A stretch of 64,000 nucleotides of DNA. Origin: Apostichopus japonicus. Its lineage: Eukaryota; Echinodermata; Holothuroidea; Aspidochirotida; Stichopodidae. The stretch's first letter is position 1, and every line of letters begins with the position of its first letter. Below are positions 61,641 to 64,000 of this stretch, in pieces. The notes under the pieces were generated by a model. That model was given only the letters and a program-made list of their open reading frames with translations, did no database searches and was not told the DNA's origin. The DNA is taken from contig NC_092576.1 in assembly GCF_037975245.1 (NCBI RefSeq), forward strand, positions 35,740,611-35,804,610, in the 5' to 3' direction. The position numbers and the translations under genes are program-made.

Positions 61641-64000
61641 GGGTGCCTACATGGGGAGTTAATCGGCCTAATATCTCAGTCCAGACAGTGGCGCGATGGC
61701 TCGGCGCACTGTACGAGCTGATGAGCGAGACTCTCTTTTGCATCGGTGGTTCGAAACCCGGTGGTGACGTCTTTTGCCGATCTTTTACAGCGGGTGCCTA
61801 CATGGGGAGCTTTAAGTATTAGTTAATCGGCCTAATATCTCAGTCCAGACAGTGGCGCGATGGCTTGGCGCACTGTACGAGCTGATGAGCGATACTCTCT
61901 TTTGCATCGGTGGTTCGAACCCCGGTGGTGACGTCTTTTGCCGATCTTTTACAGCGGGTGCCTACATTGGGAGCTGTAAGTATTAGTTAATCGGCCTTAT
62001 GTCTCAGTCCAGACAGTGGCACGATGGCTTGGCGCACTCTACGAGCTGGTGAGCGAGACTCTTTTTGGCATCGGTGGTTCGAACCCCGGTGGTGAGGTCT
62101 TTTGCCGATCTTTCACAGCGGGTGCCTTCATTGGGAGCTGTAAGTATTAGTTAATCGGCGTAATATCTCAGTCCATACAGTGGCGCGATGGCTTGGCGCA
62201 CTGTACGAGCTGATGAGCGAGACTCTCTATTGCATCGATGGTTCGAACCCCGGTGGTGACGTCTTTTGCCGATCTTTTACAGCGGGTGCCTACATAGGGA
62301 GCTGTAAGTATTAGTTAATCGGCCTTATATCTCAGTCCAGACAGTGGCGCGATGGCTCGGCGCACTGTACGAGCTGATGAGCGAGACTCTCTTTTGCATC
62401 GGTGGTTCGAAACCCGGTGGTGACGTCTTTTGCCGATCTTTTACAGCGGGTGCCTACATAGGGAGCTGTAAGTATGAGTTAATCGGCCTTATATCTCAGT
62501 CCAGACAGTGGCGCGATGGCTCGGCGCACTGTACGAGCTGATGAGCGAGACTCTCTTTTGCATCGGTGGTTCGAAACCCGGTGGTGACGTCTTTTGCCGA
62601 TCTTTTACAGCGGGTGCCTACATGGGGAGCTGTAAGTATTAGTTAATCGGCCTAATATCTCAGTCCAGACAGTGGCGCGATGGCTTGGCACACTGTACGA
62701 GCTGATGAGCGATACTCTCTTTTGCATCGGTGGTTCGAACCCCGGTGGTGACGTCTTTTGCCGATCTTTTACAGCGGGTGCCTACATTGGGAGCTGTAAG
62801 TATTAGTTAATCGGCCTTATGTCTCAGTCCATACAGTGGCACGATGGCTTGGCGCACTCTACGAGCTGGTGAGCGAGACTCTTTTTGGCATCGGTGGTTC
62901 GAACCCCGGTGGTGAGGTCTTTTGCCGATCTTTCACAGCGGGTGCCTACATTGGGAGCTGTAAGTATTAGTTAATCGGCCTAATATCTCAGTCCATACAG
63001 TGGCGCGATGGCTTGGCGCACTGTACGAGCTGATGAGCGAGACTCTCTTTTGCATCGATGGTTCGAACCCCGGTGGTGACGTCTTTTGCCGATCTTTTAC
63101 AGCGGGTGCCTACATGGGGAGCTGTAAGTATTAGTTAATCGGCCTTATATCTCAGTCCAGACAGTGGCGCGATGGCTTGGCGCACTGTACGAGCTGATGA
63201 GCGAGACTCTCTTTTGCATCGGTGGTTCGAAACCCGGTGGTGACGTCTTTTGCCGATCTTTTACAGCGGGTGCCTACATGGGGAGCTGTAAGTATTAGTT
63301 AATCGGCCTAATATCTCAGTCCAGACAGTGGCGCGATGGCTTGGCACACTGTACGAGCTGATGAGCGATACTCTCTTTTGCATCGGTGGTTCGAACCCCG
63401 GTGGTGACGTCTTTTGCCGATCTTTTACAGCGGGTGCCTACATTGGGAGCTGTAAGTATTAGTTAATCGGCCTTATGTCTCAGTCCATACAGTGGCACGA
63501 TGGCTTGGCGCACTCTACGAGCTGGTGAGCGAGACTCTTTTTGGCATCGGTGGTTCGAACCCCGGTGGTGAGGTCTTTTGCCGATCTTTCACAGCGGGTG
63601 CCTACATTGGGAGCTGTAAGTATTAGTTAATCGGCCTAATATCTCAGTCCATACAGTGGCGCGATGGCTTGGCGCACTGTACGAGCTGATGAGCGAGACT
63701 CTCTTTTGCATCGATGGTTCGAACCCCGGTGGTGACGTCTTTTGCCGATCTTTTACAGCGGGTGCCTACATGGGGAGCTGTAAGTATTAGTTAATCGGCC
63801 TAATATCTCAGTCCATACAGTGGCGCGATGGCTTGGCGCACTGTACGAGCTGATCAGCGAGACTCTCTTTTGCATCGATGGTTCGAACCCCGGTGTTGAC
63901 GTCTTTTGCCGATCTTTTACAGCGGGTGCCTACATGGGGAGCTGTAAGTATTAGTTAATCGGCCTAATATCTCAGTCCATACAGTGGCGCGATGGCTTGG
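61641..64000 (+). repeat. Terminal satellite with 4- and 5-monomer units
   Basis: The monomer with CTTTTTGGCATCGG and GGTGAGGTC...CTTTCACAGC lies at 62061, 62881 and 63537, with spacings of 820 bp (5 units) and 656 bp (4 units). Between these tags, CCAGACAGTGG, GAAACCCGG and CTACATTGGG variants recur in the same order. Near the end (63.78-63.92 kb) a GATCAGCGAG/GGTGTTGACG monomer also seen at 57.7, 59.8 and 61.4 kb reappears. The array continues past the window end. Confidence 0.85.

Larger units (their letters stand above)
49391..64000 (+). repeat. Right-hand satellite subfamily (CATCGGTGG type)
   Basis: From about 49.4 kb the B-box hairpin arm changes from CATCGCTGG to CATCGGTGG (or CATCGATGG, CATCGGTGATTCG). 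GCGATACTCTC becomes common in place of GCGAGACTCTC. GGTGGTGACGTC or GGTAATGACGTC replaces GGTGATGACGTC, and many units have CCAGACAGTGG. A few old-type monomers are mixed in at the border (around 49.5-49.75 kb). Unit length and orientation do not change. This block also holds nearly all of the length-variant monomers. No gene is seen. Confidence 0.9.

Noticed and set aside
1-64000. CENP-B box in the satellite
   Set aside because: I looked for a match to the NTTCGNNNNANNCGGGN core. TTCGAACCCCGG is superficially similar, but the spacing and the ANNCGGG part do not fit.

Overview
The window is almost entirely one tandemly repeated satellite DNA. A unit of about 164 bp is repeated head to tail, always in the same orientation, roughly 375 times (my estimate from spacing). 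The array is interrupted once, by a 5'-truncated non-LTR retrotransposon (LINE) of about 2.43 kb at 7225-9656. I see no bacterial features, no host protein-coding gene and no functional RNA gene. The organism is a eukaryote. The LINE resembles the Tx1 group of the L1 superfamily, and the repeat resembles the tRNA-derived head of invertebrate SINEs, so an aquatic invertebrate animal is my best guess. The species cannot be told from the sequence.

The monomer is about 52% G+C and holds about 12 CpGs. Its core looks like a decayed tRNA gene or tRNA-derived SINE head. It has a D-arm-like GCGC/GCGC stem with a 9-nt loop, an A-box-like TGGCGCGATGG, and a well-kept B-box GGTTCGAACCC (in some copies exactly GGTTCGAATCC) 59 bp further on. 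The anticodon and acceptor arms do not fold. A TTTT tract lies between the two boxes and more lie just after the B-box, so a full-length Pol III transcript is unlikely. The non-tRNA part of each unit carries a polypyrimidine-ACAG stretch, 21 bases, and then GTAAGTAT, which together look like a tiny exon between splice sites.

Layout: 1-7211 is satellite with mosaic 11-13-monomer duplications. 7212-9670 is the LINE with its 13-bp target-site duplications. 9657-14520 is satellite that includes an apparent uninserted sister of the LINE target at about 11.79 kb. 14521-26850 holds 18- to 23-monomer higher-order repeats. 26850-34050 holds a 3776-bp (23-monomer) duplication. 34050-49390 is a patchwork of 8-, 12-, 25- and 35-monomer offsets. 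From about 49.4 kb to the end a distinct subfamily takes over (CATCGGTGG for CATCGCTGG), with a nearly perfect 1954-bp duplication, an 805-bp duplication, 1626-bp (10-monomer) units and terminal 656/820-bp units. Variant markers shared at exact multiples of the unit show repeated segmental duplication by unequal exchange, with local gene conversion.

The only protein-coding content is the LINE ORF2 remnant: reverse transcriptase with its catalytic aspartates, plus a C-terminal CCHC zinc knuckle. It lacks ORF1, the endonuclease and the start of the RT. The 3' UTR hairpin, AATAAA and A14 tail show it arrived by target-primed reverse transcription. Short open frames in the array are by-products of the repeat and are not annotated as genes.
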